Positions 1 to 13,363 of a stretch of 64,000 nt of DNA are shown piece after piece. Position 1 is the first letter of the stretch. Every line of letters starts with the position of its first letter. The stretch is from Lutraria lutraria (taxonomy: Eukaryota > Mollusca > Bivalvia > Venerida > Mactridae). Below the pieces are notes generated by a model. The model saw only the letters and a program-made list of their open reading frames with translations. It did no database searches and was not told the origin of the DNA. The stretch spans positions 5,621,270 through 5,685,269 of the forward strand of contig OZ026850.1 of assembly GCA_964023205.1 (NCBI GenBank), in the 5' to 3' direction. Both the position numbers and the translations under genes were made by a program.

Positions 1-1045
1 TGTAAACAATGTAATTCACACTGAAATCGACACATTTTCCTAAATTTTACTACATATGCCTAATGTACCAATCATGTTTCTAAGTTTAATTTTTGGCGAT
101 TATTCCTAATTTGAATAGGGACGTGTCGGGGGTATAGTATCACTGTCAACAAGCAAGGAATAAGATTTCAAATTACATTCGATATAATTGTGTGGTAGAA
201 TTTACTTTTAGTTACTTTTCAACATCTATGATTAATTATTATTACTATACATTGTACATTGTATGTCCATTTTGGTTCTACAGAAATATATATTTAATCT
301 AAGGGTAAATTTCCTTCTGTACATGTTTATTCAAGCAATAATTGAATAATATTGTTAAAATATCTAGGCATTGGGGTGTACAAGGTCTTTTTATTTACTT
401 GATATTCTTAAAATCGCGTTGCTTTAACCATCAGTTTATGTGTTACACTGTACATGTTTTATCATACCCCTGTGTCATTAAAAAAGAGTGTATGTTGAAA
501 TTCTCATAATCATTCCAGCACTCAGTGCTCAGTTCACTGACATTTACAAGGTAGATTTTACCCTTGTTAGAACTTTGCCACCTCTTTGTAGATTAAGGGA
601 TACTTTAATTTTACTTCGGCCAGAGTTCTAAATTCACAGACTAAATTATTATATTTCTTTTCTTTTAAATTCATGGTCTTTAAACCAGGTTTTAGGTTAG
701 GTTAGAATTGTTGAGTATTCATTTTATTTATTGTTCTCCTTGATCAGCATAATCCATAAAACTTGTTTTAGTTATAAATATTGTGACAACTTACTAATAA
801 ATAGAAGGTAAAAGCATCAGTAAACCAAGAAACTCTGTCTTTATATATTTATTTGTTAGTTAATTCAATTCGTAACGGTAGAACCTGGGATTTTGATCTG
901 TGATCAGGTACATTAATATATATACTATACATGTTAAACTTGAAGAAAGGATCATAACAAAAACGAATCCAAACTGTTACAATTGCATCATAATTGTGCT
1001 TTTAGAATAAAAAAGTTGAGATTCCAAAAGCGGGGTAATAAACAG

Positions 1046-1507
1046 CTAGTAGTGATGTTCTGATTAATCATTTATTCAACGAATCATTGACGAATGGCCT
1101 TTGACGTGACGTTGACGATGCTCCCATTTCGTCAACGGATTGTTGACTTCTGTACATAGTTGTCGTTCTAGACTATAGTACTGCAGACCTTACACGGTTT
1201 TACTTTAAAGAAGCTGCTGTTCAAGCTGTAACTGTAAATGCAGAATAATTATGGCATAGTGTAGTTTGTTTAGTAATAAGTATATTTTGTGATGTTTAAT
1301 CAATCATCTTAATTACTGTTACATCATTTAATATTTCAATTCTTATTGATTTTGTGCTATTCGATTGGTGTAAGAAATTGTAAATTAATGCAATAGTAAC
1401 ATATTTGATAATTTCTTATTTAATCAGTTTTAATCGATTAATCACTGACTTTTGCCTCTGATTAATCATGGGCAACGAAATTTTTCATTGACTGATTAAA
1501 ATCACTA
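1046..1507. mobile_element. hAT-like MITE with 8-bp target-site duplication
   Basis: Left end TAGTGATGTTCTGATTAA (from 1050) and right end, read inward on the other strand, TAGTGATTTTAATCAG form imperfect terminal inverted repeats of a kind common in animal hAT elements. The 8-bp ATAAACAG lies directly on both sides (1038-1045 and 1508-1515). No transposase remains. Confidence 0.6.
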
Positions 1508-1515
1508 ATAAACAG

Positions 1516-4500
1516 TGAATGGTATTAAAAAGATAAGGGGCGCTGGTGGTAGGTGTTAAGTGCGCTCTCCTAGCTTGAAAAAAAAGAAACAAATAGGACT
1601 TCGAATATGCATGTTTATTTTTTTAATTAACAATAAAAGTTAGTTTCACAAATTCGCAGTATACTTTTTGCCTGAAAAGCAGTTCCGGGTACAACTTTGA
1701 ATAGACAGGATATAAATTAGAGTTATGTATACCCATTCTATAAATGGAAGGATATATACCAAATAATTATCGTTTTAATTAGAATAAGTTTCACGAATAC
1801 TTTTTGCTTGAAAAGTAGTTCCGGACACACCTTTGAATTGACAGGATACAATTTTGAGTTATGTATAAATAGATATATACCAAATTGTTTTCGTTTTATT
1901 GGTCACTTTCCGCCACTTTGAATTATCTATGTTAGCTAGACGCTCTACTGTTTTATGGTCGCCATGCGCTGCGTGGTCTGATGTTTTTACCTTCGACATG
2001 AACGGAATCAGTGTGGATATTTATTATCTGGTTGTATTTTCTGCCGGATTCTTTCATAGATTAAATAAATTTAAGGACGACAATTACAGCTGACGCTGAA
2101 GTAAGTGATTTATCAATTTTGAGCGTATCGATCGTGCGATTTTCTGAGTGTAAACCCTAAAAGGTCATGTTAGCATTTTGTCATATGGCGCCAATATTGA
2201 ACGCGTTATTCCCGCAATTTGTTTACTTTTGTAGGAGCGCATGGGTATATTTAAGGAAGTTATTTACCGAGGTTAAATTCGAGGTAACTTTAACTATTAA
2301 AATTGCCCACTCTGTTGTGTCATGTTGTTATAGTCTTACAAATTTTGTAATAAAGATCTTAGATGTGATGATCGGGTAGGAAGCGCGCCCATAGAAACGT
2401 TGAATGCTATGATCTGATGATGATATTGCATACTGAAGGAAGTTTCATGAGAATCGAAAATAGTCTTGATTATTTGAGGATAGAATTAAACGCTGTCATC
2501 AAATTATATCTGTTCAGACAAATATGTTTCCTTCTAAGAATGTTACATCTTTGTTGATTCCTTTGTCTTGTTTTAAGAACTTCATGAGTTTCACTATAAT
2601 AAAGTCTATATATACACCAGCGCCTCGTATTTCCGCGGTACTTATCATTAAAACTAAAGAAAACACAAATGACTTACCTTGCTTTAATCAATTGATATTT
2701 CTCTTGTTTTATTTCATACGGCATGTTCTAAAATAATCATATTTTTCTTGCACTTGTGTGAATGTTCTAAAAACATTCAGGATCGACTGACGGCGGCAGC
2801 CATATTTTAAAGGTACATTCTCATATTTCCGCGGTAACCACTTCATGACTAGCCAGATAATTATTGCTAAAACAATTGTATATGAAAAAGTACCTTTAAC
2901 TGTCAATCAATATTCGAGTGACGTCATGGATTAGCGCAAACAGACGACCGGTATTTGTAATTCGTAAAACGACATGAATATAACAATAGGCAGGAAGCCA
3001 TCTTTAGCGGTTGATTTTAATGCAAATACCTTCATACGGAACAAACCTATCGCCGAAACTGTATGAACAATACGAAAGTAGCCTTTTCGTGTTAAATACA
3101 AGCTGTCTGGACGTGTTCCAGAAAAGTCTTGGGCCCTAGGTGGAAGATGGTGTCAACTCCAGCCGAGGAGACAGTCACTGTTCTAGTTGAATATTCAAAT
3201 TTAATGTGTGACATAGGGTATCTATTGATAAAATGAAGGAATTCACCTTTGAAGTGCAAAAGATTGTGAACTTGGACCGTTGCGTTACACAGTTGGTGCT
3301 TTAGTTTGCAAAGATATATAGATTTCTATTCGACGTGTGTACTCAATTAAATTAAAGACATGTTTATTCATCAACTTTTAATTAAATGATCATGATTTAA
3401 AAAGAGCGATGCTTTTGTTGTTTAATTCAATGCTTGTTTTCTATTTAATTGTAGCATGAATGTTAGTACAAGTTGCACTGTCATTATCAATAAGATTATA
3501 ATCAGTGATTCATTATTTTTGTTTAAAAGTTTGAAGGGGATCGATATTTACAGTTTCACATAAGGAAGAACAGACAGAGTTCTCTACCTTTCTGTATATG
3601 TGACAAATAATCTGAAATGACCAATGGTAATTTCTCTTTCAAAATCATTGCAAGCACTGGCTTAATGGGAATTAAATAAACTTACCTTCGACATTTACAG
3701 TTAAGGGGTCGATATTACCCTTCTTTGCTCTATCAATAAATTATTGGCTACAGTACAGTACTGACTTTTTGCAAAAAAATAACTAATGAGCAAATTAGAT
3801 ATTTAAATGATATATATATAACATAAATGTACTTTATTCCATATTATGTCCTACATGTTCAGTCTTAAAAGAGCTATAATACCTCTTTGTATAGTTTATA
3901 ACTGCTTTATGACTTTCTTACACCACTCCTTAATATTATATGTCTGACGTCAACTGTCAATATACTGATACATTGTACATGTAGTTGGCTTTTTGATGAA
4001 TGTAGTGTTGTTAGAACTTGAGTGTTCTATTCGGATTTCCCATTATTTCATTTTTTTCTTTCGGTAAAAATCCAAAGTTTTGCATGAAGCTCTCGATAAT
4101 GTATTCAGCATAAACCTTTCTATGAATAAATATTATCCACTTGGATGTACTCCAGATGGCCAACTGTTAGTTTTGAAATGCTCTTCTTATGTTAAAGACA
4201 AATATTCTACATGTACTTCTAGGCTGTTGACAGTATTTGATGACCAAAATTTTGTTGATAAATTGCATTAAAGGCTTAAAAGCTGACAAAACAAACCAAT
4301 CAGTTATTTGTTTTCAAAACTTGATTGTGCATAGAGTGTGTATTTATTTTTATTTGTATGATAATCAATCCACAGATAGTTTATTATTGCATAATCCTTA
4401 CATGACATCATAAACATGGCCAGAAAATATGTCGGCCACTGGTACGTTCATCAGGATGTTCTGTCATTTCTGCCCTTGTATCCATGTCACTCTGTAGTAT

Positions 4501-4999
4501 GAAATTAGTTTGTCATTGTTTTCAACCCAAAACTGAGCGAGGTAGCCACTATTCAGCTTTAGTAATTAGATAAGCAAAACAAATTTGATATGCAAAAACA
4601 GATCTAAGATATTCTTGCATGCACTTTTGCTAGTAAATTTGCATTTATCACAATCATTTAAAAGCCAGTCTGCATTAAACTCAATCAGGTGGTTTATGCC
4701 TGATAGGTTCCGGTTAAGTACTGTACCCATTTCATATCCAAAATTGTGACCAATTTTTCCCAATTCTAGGAATTTGACAGACTTAATTTGTGAACAATAG
4801 AATTTATTCAACGACTAGCATATCTATAAATGCCAAACGTGAATAACTGACTTTAGTCCCTTCTGTGAAATCTGTGAAAACTACATGTATGCGTGTAAAT
4901 ATTTACTTAAATCATAGAGCAGTTTGACATAGAGCAGTTTGACATGATTTTCGTATTGATTTGACATCGGTTATCAGGCACCTTTCACAAAATGTGGAA
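1516..4999. other. Non-coding stretch, little recognisable
   Basis: No supportable gene. Around 3025-3105 lies one copy of a dispersed repeat whose inverted partner is in SLC20A intron 7. Short open frames (e.g. 4080-4271) have no splice or homology support. Confidence 0.5.
3025..3105 (+). repeat. Dispersed repeat, inverted partner at 44995-45085
   Basis: Contains GCCGAAACTGTATGAACAA and GCGAAAGTAGCC-like blocks that recur in reverse complement at 44995-45085 with few differences. TTTCCGCGGTA motifs accompany both loci. Family not identified. Confidence 0.5.
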
Positions 5000-5021
5000 A
5001 ATAATGATGAATCCCTGTCAA

Positions 5022-5247
5022 TGTTTGTTTGTTTATTTGAGTTTAACACCCCTTTTCAACATTTAGAATCATATGAGGTGGACAGTTCACCTAATCATTG
5101 TTCCTAGGAAGAACCAGTACTAGACTCCTATCCTCCGTAAGCAACTGCCTACTTTCTCACATAAGGAGACATAATGCTTGAACCCATGACCCTCTATCAG
5201 TGAGAGGTTACTGTGATTCAAAGTCAGTGACCTTAACTACTCGACAA
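5022..5247 (-). mobile_element. tRNA-derived SINE, family I
   Basis: On the - strand the head has a tRNA-like A box (GTAGTTAAGGTCAC) and B box (GGGTTCAAGC), and the body matches copies at 13655-13879 and 57008-57251. On the + strand it begins TTTGTTTATTTGAG and includes TCATATGAGGTGGACAGTTC. Confidence 0.75.
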
Positions 5248-5794
5248 TTTGAGTGTTAGTTGATCAATGTATATCATGACAAAGCTCTTACCTGCATTGT
5301 CTGAAAGTCTGAAAAGTAGTTGCAGGCCAGTGATATCTCTTCTGCGTGATCTATGACGTAATCAAAGTGTACTTATGTTTTAAGACATACTTGATGTTAG
5401 GTGTATAGGCTATTATGGAATTACATGAAAGGTGAGCTATCTTCAACCAGAGTTTGAATGCACCGAAACAAAATTAATCTGTTAAGTCAGGCGGGTGCAT
5501 TATATCATCCAGATTACTTATGTCTTGGTACTTAACCATAAATTTGATATATATAATTAGTTTGCAATTTTCATGTTGTTCTTCATGAGGAAGTGGAGAA
5601 TTGATGAATGTATGCCAGTAATAGAATTATTTATAGATCAAACTGCATTGAATTGCATTTAAAAATGACAAAAGGTTGCTTAAAGACAGTGCAAGATGTG
5701 TTCAGAATAAAACTTGTATATAAATTGTTAAATACATTGACTAGTAAAATTTTAGTTCCAATTCTTTTAGTTTCAATTGGTCAATGCCATTTTT

Positions 5795-6190
5795 CAATGC
5801 CATATCAGCGGCCAGTTCACCTTACCTGTTTTCCTAGACTGTGTCAGGGTTCTCAATAACAGGCTGCAGGCCAATTTAGCCGCTTAGAAATGTGTTTGGG
5901 CCTGTTAGGAATCTCAAAAGTTTATAAAATATTGCTAGAAAATGCCCAGACCCCCCTCTAGCAGGCCTGTTAGTCTAGTTTTGTGGGCCTGTTGGCCACA
6001 CACTTATTGAGAACCTTGCTGTATTCTAACCAGTGCTAACTTATCTTTCAACAAGGACCTGGCAACTTTTCCACATATGGAGAAAAATCAACATTTCTGT
6101 CTAGGGTATGACCTGCTGTGACTTGGATTCAAACCTGGATAAGCGGGTTACTAGGCCAGCACAATAACCACTGGACCACAGATGGGCTTC
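5795..6190 (-). mobile_element. tRNA-derived SINE, family II, interrupted by a MITE
   Basis: Reverse complement starts TCTGTGGTCCAGTGGTTA (A box) and has AGGTTTGAATCC (B box). It continues through a body shared with the copies near 18705, 33124 and 51700, then is broken by the MITE at 5845-6018 and resumes as far as about 5795. Confidence 0.65.
5845..6018. mobile_element. 174-bp MITE inserted in a SINE
   Basis: Terminal inverted repeats CAGGGTTCTCAATAA and CAAGGTTCTCAATAA. Flanks CTGTG(T) and CTGTA(T) are a near-perfect target-site duplication. The SINE sequence is continuous when the element is removed. Confidence 0.65.
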
Positions 6191-6205
6191 CAATTTTTGT
6201 AGGTG

Positions 6206-6519
6206 CAGGGTTTTTTCTCGGTATTTTGGGAATATGACCCATACCCTTGGGATTGGGAATTTTCGCGGTGTTTTAATCGAAATTGGGAAAAATGTATAAC
6301 TACAATTTTTGCAATGTTCAACTTATTCTACTTATTCTCCCATAGAACAGTAGCAGAATAAGGTATTTACTACCTATAGTGATGTTAATGAACTTATAAA
6401 ATTATTTAAAAAAAAATTTTATTGGGAATTTTTGTCTGTGAATTGGGAAAAAAAGATACTATTTTCCATTGGGAATATGACTGAATTTCGGCTATAAAAT
6501 CGCCCCCAAAAAATCCCTG
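6206..6519 (+). mobile_element. hAT-like MITE, 314 bp, 5-bp TSD AGGTG
   Basis: Starts CAGGGTTTTTTCTCGG and ends CCAAAAAATCCCTG. AGGTG flanks it at 6201-6205 and 6520-6524. The body is full of TTGGGAATTTT-type blocks and AATTTCGGC. A related inverted copy surrounds 8440-8597. Confidence 0.8.
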
Positions 6520-6529
6520 AGGTGCTAAT

Positions 6530-8270
6530 TCAGAACTCACAATTTTTTTTTGAGAGCACTTTTATCTACCTCCTAGGTCCCTACTCCGTAAAATTTAAAT
6601 GTTATTTTCCCCTATATTCACAAATGATGTTAGGAAGGCCCCGGGAGCAGGGTCAAAGTACTGGTCTGGTCTTTTGATACACTCCTGGAATAGTTGTGGA
6701 AGAATGTTTTGTGTTTCCTTGATGGTTGTGACGTAGATACCTGTGAAAAGTCGTCATGGTACTCCTCTATGTATTTTATGTTTTATGTTTAGTCAGACAT
6801 CTGGATTATGTAGTTATATTTACACCTGCTTGATAATTCCTTGTACCAGTTTCAGTCGGTTTTTTCCCTCATTAAAAGCACTATTCCAAAAGTTTTCTAG
6901 ACCAGGAAAAACTCAAATTTTATGAAGCTGTCCAGACATCTTGTTGAAGTTTGTTGGTTCTCACCAGATGTTAGTCTATATGGTCGTCCACCTCAGCTAG
7001 AACAACTATAACAAAACGTTATAGTTAGATGAATTACAAGAAGCATTGGTTTAAGTTTCTTGTATGAAGTTGCTTTTTTCATAAAGGATATTGACCGTCT
7101 ATTTTATTCATTCCTCCATTATGGAGAGTATAACATATTTACAAGTTATAGATAATACAAATATTTTGACAATCATGAGTATTTGACAAATTAATACATT
7201 CATGTATATAGTTCACATGTACATGGTATTACCATATCATACATCAATGGAATAAAGTACACCCTAAATACTTCCAAATCCACCATAGTCTGATATGATA
7301 CAACCACATTAAACTTACAGCTAATGATGTTTCCGATATTATGCCACGTTAACATCATAGAACAATGCTTACATTACTTATTTGCGTTTCAACAACAGAG
7401 CAGACGAACAGATTCAGTCAAACATGACAAGTAACGCGACGAATAGCCAGTCCAATGATTGACCAATCAAAAATGACCGAAATCACCATTAGCTGAGTGT
7501 TTACATGTTTTGAAAGCTTCATAAAATTTCATTTTTTAAAAATAATTTTTTATCATGAAATTCGTGATCATGATGTGCATGTTAGTGTATAGGCTGTCCT
7601 TATCATTATGTGACTGACTTAAAACATCTCTAGACCCTATATTATGTTTAGTAACGCCTAATGGTACCTCTGATTGGTTAATGTCCAATAGAAACAGCTT
7701 GTACAAGATCATTACATCCAGGCATTCTGTAATGGTGTCTTTCAAGTAAAACTGCAAGAAATTCAACCACTAAGATAGCCCCGAGACCCCTTGTTGATAT
7801 ATTTCAGGCCTTCAGCTTCAACCTCTGTCATATCCCTGATAAAGTAGGACCTTAAATAATACTAAGACATCCGTATGAAACTGTTGTTTTATTGATGAAA
7901 TCTTGTTCAGATATTGGGGCCGTCGGGCCTTATATGGCATTTTTTACGTCCAGTATTCGGCCCAGTTCCCCAAGTAAAAAGAACATGTTTTGCTCCACTG
8001 AGAGAAAAATTTCCCCATGGTTAAAAAAATCATTGTAGATACTTACAGTACTATCTTAATATATTAGTCTTTAAAATTCCCCAGTTTTGTTGATTCACCA
8101 TGCACATTTCCCTTTCAAAGGGACACACTATCTGATCCCGAAAACAAAAGAGGGATGGCGGTCATTAATTCATTTCAATATTATTTTTTCGTATTTACTA
8201 TACATTGATATAATGTGAAAACAATATTGACAGTGTATTGATACATTTGTACTTGTTAATAAACATACTC
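6530..8270. other. Non-coding stretch
   Basis: No gene supported. A fragment around 7915-8110 has blocks (GGCCCAGTTCCCC, AAATTCCCCAG) resembling the hAT-like MITE bodies, but no ends were found. Confidence 0.4.
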
Positions 8271-8272
8271 AG

Positions 8273-8822
8273 ACGGTGATTTTTTTCCTTCGTTGATTGG
8301 CTTCCCAATTTGAAAAATTAACCATATTCTCAATTTCAAAGGAAAAAAATTCCCAATTTGGTGCAGATTTTTTTTTCAAACAAAAACAGTTACAGCCTTC
8401 AGTGCTGAAATAAAAACCAAGGAAGAGCAGTTGATGATACAGGGCTTTTTTCCTTCTATAACAGAGGCCGAAATTTGGTGACTTCCCAATTGCAAAAAGG
8501 CTGTTTTTTACCTTCTCAAAATTTGGCCAAAAATCGCACTTGAATTTCCCAAAATGAAAGGCCAAAGTCACTTCCCAATTTTGGAAAAAAGGCCCTGTGA
8601 TATTAATGTCTTTGTTTTTGAAATTCCCAATTTATTAAAAGATACCCAATTTAGTTTAAAACGCCACACATTTTTACTGTTTTATGTGTAAATAAGTAGA
8701 ATAAATTGAACATTGCAAAAATTGTAGTTAAGCATTTTTTCCCAATTTTGATTAAAACACCGCTAAAATTCCCAATCCCAAGGGTATGGGTCATATTCCA
8801 AAAATACCGAGAAAAAAACCTA
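8273..8822 (-). mobile_element. Older hAT-like MITE copy, split by 8440-8597
   Basis: The part 8598-8822 is the reverse complement of the 5' half of the 6206-6519 element (CTCGGTATTTT, CCCATACCCTTGGGATTGGG). The part before 8440 has the same TTCCCAATTTG style. Its termini have decayed and no TSD was found. Confidence 0.55.
8440..8597 (-). mobile_element. hAT-like MITE, 158 bp, perfect 5-bp TSD TGATA
   Basis: Begins CAGGGCTTTTTTCC and ends GGAAAAAAGGCCCTG. TGATA lies at 8435-8439 and 8598-8602. Its reverse complement matches 14291-14506 almost end to end. Inserted inside an older MITE. Confidence 0.85.
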
Positions 8823-10920
8823 AAAAGTACTGTTTAGGATTGTTCTGTAATAATTTGACAGTAAGGTGTTGGTCAATGAAACTTTTGAACTTATTCATTG
8901 TTGTGATCTGTCACCCATTATTATTGTGTTTGTATTGAGGCCTTATGATTTAAGTCTTAAGACGATCTTACATTAATGCTTAATGAAGCGTTGCCTTTAA
9001 CCTTGCCTGTAACCTTTACAGTCAGAAATTGATTACAATTAAATAAACATGATATTTTATTTACAACTTATATAGATTTTTTGACCATATCATTTTCAAA
9101 CATGGAATAGTTATAATTTAAGTTTGATTTCGCTGGGGAAGTTGTTGGTTTGTTATGCATGTTACTACATGTTTCTAATAATTCTTCAGATTAAGTACAA
9201 TGATAAATCATATATTATGACGTACACCATCATGTTTATACATAGTGTTGAATTTCTGACCCTATTTTGTTCTGGTTAGCAGATTTCTTGCAGATATTGG
9301 CCTCGTTTCATCAATATATTCTTATCTTACGTAAGATTCTTTCCTACGAAGACACTTACGACAAAAGTTACGAAATTCTTAAACCGTTTTATCAACTGTT
9401 CTTATCTAAATGTGTAAAGACCGCGACACAGTCTACACGGGTAAGTCTATTCACCGGCCCTAGCTATGTAAATAAGAAAAATACAATTGATTCTATACAT
9501 ATTATTATATAGAGAGTTTTATTTTACTTCTCAGCTGAATTTTGTAAATTATATACCAAATTAAAGATGAAGCTCTCATCTTTCAGAAAATGTAAACTAT
9601 TTGATATATCTTATCTGAAAATATGTTTTTTAAACAATGTGAACATTGGCTCATGATATTATGTGTTTTTGAGTCGCTCAAACTTGCACATAAAATTCCT
9701 TTATTCGCACATCTATGTATGTTGGACAACCTAACCGTACCTTTTATGATTAATGCTGATCAGATCAAATTAGTATCGTTTGAGCAATAAGACTTCACAG
9801 TAAGAATTGGAGAAGAACAGTTAATAAATACGAAAACTTCAAATGCATTTTAATACCTCTTAGCTTTATTTTTCAATTTTTATCATGAAAATTTGTTTTA
9901 TGGCTATTAAACGCACATACGATCTGTTAAAGAGAAATACCAAAATGTTTCTTACGGTCTTAAAATAAGTTTTAAAAGTATCAGATTGCCAACAAGTTAT
10001 TACATCAGCGATACGCACATACGCACGTGCCGTAACGTTAATTTGAAAAGTGAACATGCAATATAAAAATGCCATCTACGTCGAAAGCTAATATCATGTC
10101 TAATTATCGTCAATCACGGTGTTTGAAATAAAATGCATTATTAAAAAAAATAATATTTGACAGTGCTTCTAATCCCTGCAAATACAACTGAAAGTTCACC
10201 ATTTTTAGTTCTAATTTAAACTAGATATGTGTCCGGAGGACACGAACGCATCCCCGAGAGAAAATATTTGGATTTTAAGTGAAATCGAACTTGACCTGTA
10301 TTTTGTTATTATATTCCTTCATGTAAAATATGAAACCAATTCTTGAAATATTCTTGAATAAAATATCCTTAAAATATTTAATATATTTCGTTATTTATGT
10401 CGTTTTTGCTTCTTCATAAATAATTCTGCATCAGTTTCTGAGTTTATCTATGAAGACTTGCTATGAATTGAAATGTTGTACTTTGTATTCACAGATTCTT
10501 TTGAGGACTCCATAAAACAATTTATGGTGACATTAGTAAATAAAGATACCAGTGCCTAATATGATTTTGATGTGATAAACATTTAGATAGATAAACATTG
10601 CTTTGCATGAATTTGGGTACAAATATTCAGCCACTGTTTTGCTGTATTAATGTTTAATATGAACATGAAATCCAAGGACAACTGTATAATCTTAAATCTT
10701 TATTACCTTGTTTACATCTTGTTGTTAATGCACATACATGTATTGTTATAAAAAAAATTCCAGCTGAGAGCCCATGCATGCAAGTACAAATGTACTTCAT
10801 TGTGACTTTAGTATATCATCAATAATAATTTATTTATTATTTTATTCAGTTTGTTGAATAGAGTATGATACAGGTATAAGTTATTTAAAACTAGCAGTAA
10901 ACATGCAATTGTATCCTTGA
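8823..10920. other. Non-coding stretch
   Basis: Apart from the MITE fragment at 9283-9450, nothing recognisable. Open frames in this region are short and unsupported. Confidence 0.4.
9283..9450 (+). mobile_element. Fragment of a GGCC-terminal MITE (Harbinger-like)
   Basis: GGCCTCGTTTCATCAATAT followed by repeated CTTACG/CGTAAG motifs. The same end occurs reversed at 12330-12511. The distal end was not located. Confidence 0.4.
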
Positions 10921-10921
10921 C

Positions 10922-12061
10922 AAGGCCTAAATTAAAAGATTGTTTGTTTGCCGCTTCCGGCCGACCCGACAAAAATAATGCATTTTTTTTTTATTACCTG
11001 TGTAATATTTCTTTCGTGAATCTAAGTCAAATGCCATTTGGTTTCTTCGACACACGTGCTTACAGTTGTATATTTGACATCCTTTATTCCGTCGACAACC
11101 CATAAGCATGTGATTGGCGATGTCGCCTCTTTACTTTTAACATGATACTAATTTCTCGACAATAACAGCGTTATTCACACATTATTTAATTGCGCTGTTG
11201 TGAACAAATTATTACCTGATATTAAAGTGTGAAAAATTAGCGTTGACACAAATTATAATCAACAAGTGTTGAGAACTTAATAGTACGGAGTTGATGAGCT
11301 TTAATTAATCTGTCAACTTTCGTATATTATTGCGCGAAATAATATTACATGTAAACAGTGGACTGGTTTTATTGATTAGAGCACCGAGCTACATAGGTAA
11401 AATGAGAAACTGCGACTCGGTCTAAATTCTCGCCCTGGTACTCGATATATAAAACACTAAAAATAGACATATTAATCTCGCCCTGTACGTAACGCTGCAT
11501 ATGTAAAACATGGCTACACAGTTTACAAAATCGCTTAGCAATTCACCGGTTTTCTACATATTTACTTCAAGAATGGGATTTCCTACTTCACAAAATACAA
11601 TCAAATGCCTGGATTTCTGTCCGTCTTGGCCGACAGATTTAGTAAGAGTTAACTTATCATGTGACTGTTTTCGGAAAATGAACGGTCAACAAAAAGCGAA
11701 AGTAGAAGAAACATTCACAATAAATATCATTTTAGCTATTTGAGAGTCGGCTTCAGACGTTCGTGAATCACCATGACCCTTAGCGATCAAAGATTACCGT
11801 CTGATAAAAAGTCATAAAACGCAATGAATATATAGCGACATTGCGGTGATTAGCGTTTTTTCAAGATCGATGCCACAAAACGGGTGATAAATTGCCGATT
11901 ACGAACGCCGCTTTTGGACAAATCACCCTATGTGGGGATCGTCATGTAGGCGATTATACAGTATAGTATATATATAAAAAAAAAGATTTTACCTACCTAC
12001 CGACCCAACCCAAAAAGTATGGGTCGGAAGTGGCAAACAAACAATTAATTAAGGGTGGCCC
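10922..12061. mobile_element. Non-autonomous element with ~40-bp inverted ends
   Basis: Left arm AGGCCTAAATTAAAAGATTG then TTTGTTTGCCGCTTCCGGCC. Right arm, read inward, GGCCACCCTTAATTAATTG then TTTGTTTGCCACTTCCGACC. A shorter relative with the same arms is at 30531-30952. The interior (1.1 kb) has no transposase; a clear TSD was not seen. Confidence 0.6.
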
Positions 12062-12329
12062 AACATGAATTCAGTGAAGCAAATGATATCAGTAAACTTT
12101 ATAAAATGCATTAGTATGAATTTGAAATAAATGATGCACAACTGAAAGATGTTCTTAACCATTAATGTTCAGTTATGGATGAAATATTCTACAGCTATAC
12201 TGAGCCTCTGTTGTTATAAAATCTCCTAACTGTGAGTAATGATATGACAAGCAGAAATATATCTTACATCGCACTCAACAGTCTTAAAATAAAAGGCTGT
12301 CTCATAATAATAAAGACAGAAGCTGCGTT

Positions 12330-12511
12330 TTCTTATCTTTAAGAAAGCCCATGAGCTATCGTAAAGTTAAGTAAGAATCTTTCCCAAACTTAAGAATTCG
12401 TAGCTAAGAAAATATTGATGAAACGTATTTTAACGCTAAGAAGGGAGATAAGACACTTCTTACTTAATAAGTGGCGTAAGATGTTTGATGAAACGGGGCC
12501 ATTGTTTGCTG
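12330..12511 (-). mobile_element. Fragment of a GGCC-terminal MITE (Harbinger-like)
   Basis: Read on the - strand it starts GGCCCCGTTTCATCAAAC and continues with TCTTACG-type subterminal repeats like 9283-9450. AT precedes the terminal GGCC. Second end not defined. Confidence 0.4.
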
Positions 12512-13363
12512 TATGAATTTATTTTGTGTCTTGTATAAACATTACATAACTAATTTTATTCAATGACTGTCAGATTGCTATCCTACTCTTAAAGTAAACA
12601 TTTTTCTTATTTGGTTTGGAAAGGGCCGTGTATTTATTATAGGGATTATCATGAAAGTTTGGTTTGTTGATTGAATTTAAAGCTTAAAAGTAAGGCAGAG
12701 AATAATGTAAAAATAAGGGGCTTGAATTGGACCCTTAACAGTACATCCTGTTTCTTCTGTGCGGGCTGTTTTGTTCTGAAACTTCATTGTTTTGTTTTGT
12801 GTGAGTCATTCGTTCAAGATGTAGGGACATTCGCGTAAAATGCATGTCCGAAGTTACAATGACGTGATATTAGCTTAAATTTTTTAAATCAAGTATGATT
12901 ATCTTATACTAAAATGGTTATCACTTTTTTGATTGAGAGAAAAATTAGCATTCCCAATAGAGTGAGTTGTGTTTGTGAGGGGTGCTCCAAAACTCCTTTA
13001 TCATGTTGTGATCTACATGTATTGGCTGTGCTGTATATTTCAATTCCTATTTAATGTCAATGCTTCCAAAGGTACTTTATTTACTTACATCTTGATGCAA
13101 TATAACAAGATCAGTCAGTGTTTATAGTATGAAATTGTCTACTTGCCCGAAATAATTTTGTTTTATCCCCTGTTTGTCAGCTGTCGTATGATCATCATTT
13201 CTATGTCTGTTACACCCTTGATGTTGTACATCGTCAGTGGTGTTGTTACTTGACTGATATTTTATAAAATGTTTGCATTAGGCTGAAAACAAAAAATAAG
13301 TTTGTTTGGAGTGCCCTGACCTACTCACGAAAATCCTAGCAAATAATTTTTTTTGGGCATTTT

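Noticed and set aside
3146..3235. Short frame with good start context (MVSTPAEETVTVLVEYSNL...)
   Set aside because: Only 29 codons, no good donor before the stop; could be part of an unseen 5' exon but unsupported.
4080..4271. 63-codon open frame on +
   Set aside because: Plausible composition but isolated; the only AG upstream is a poor acceptor.
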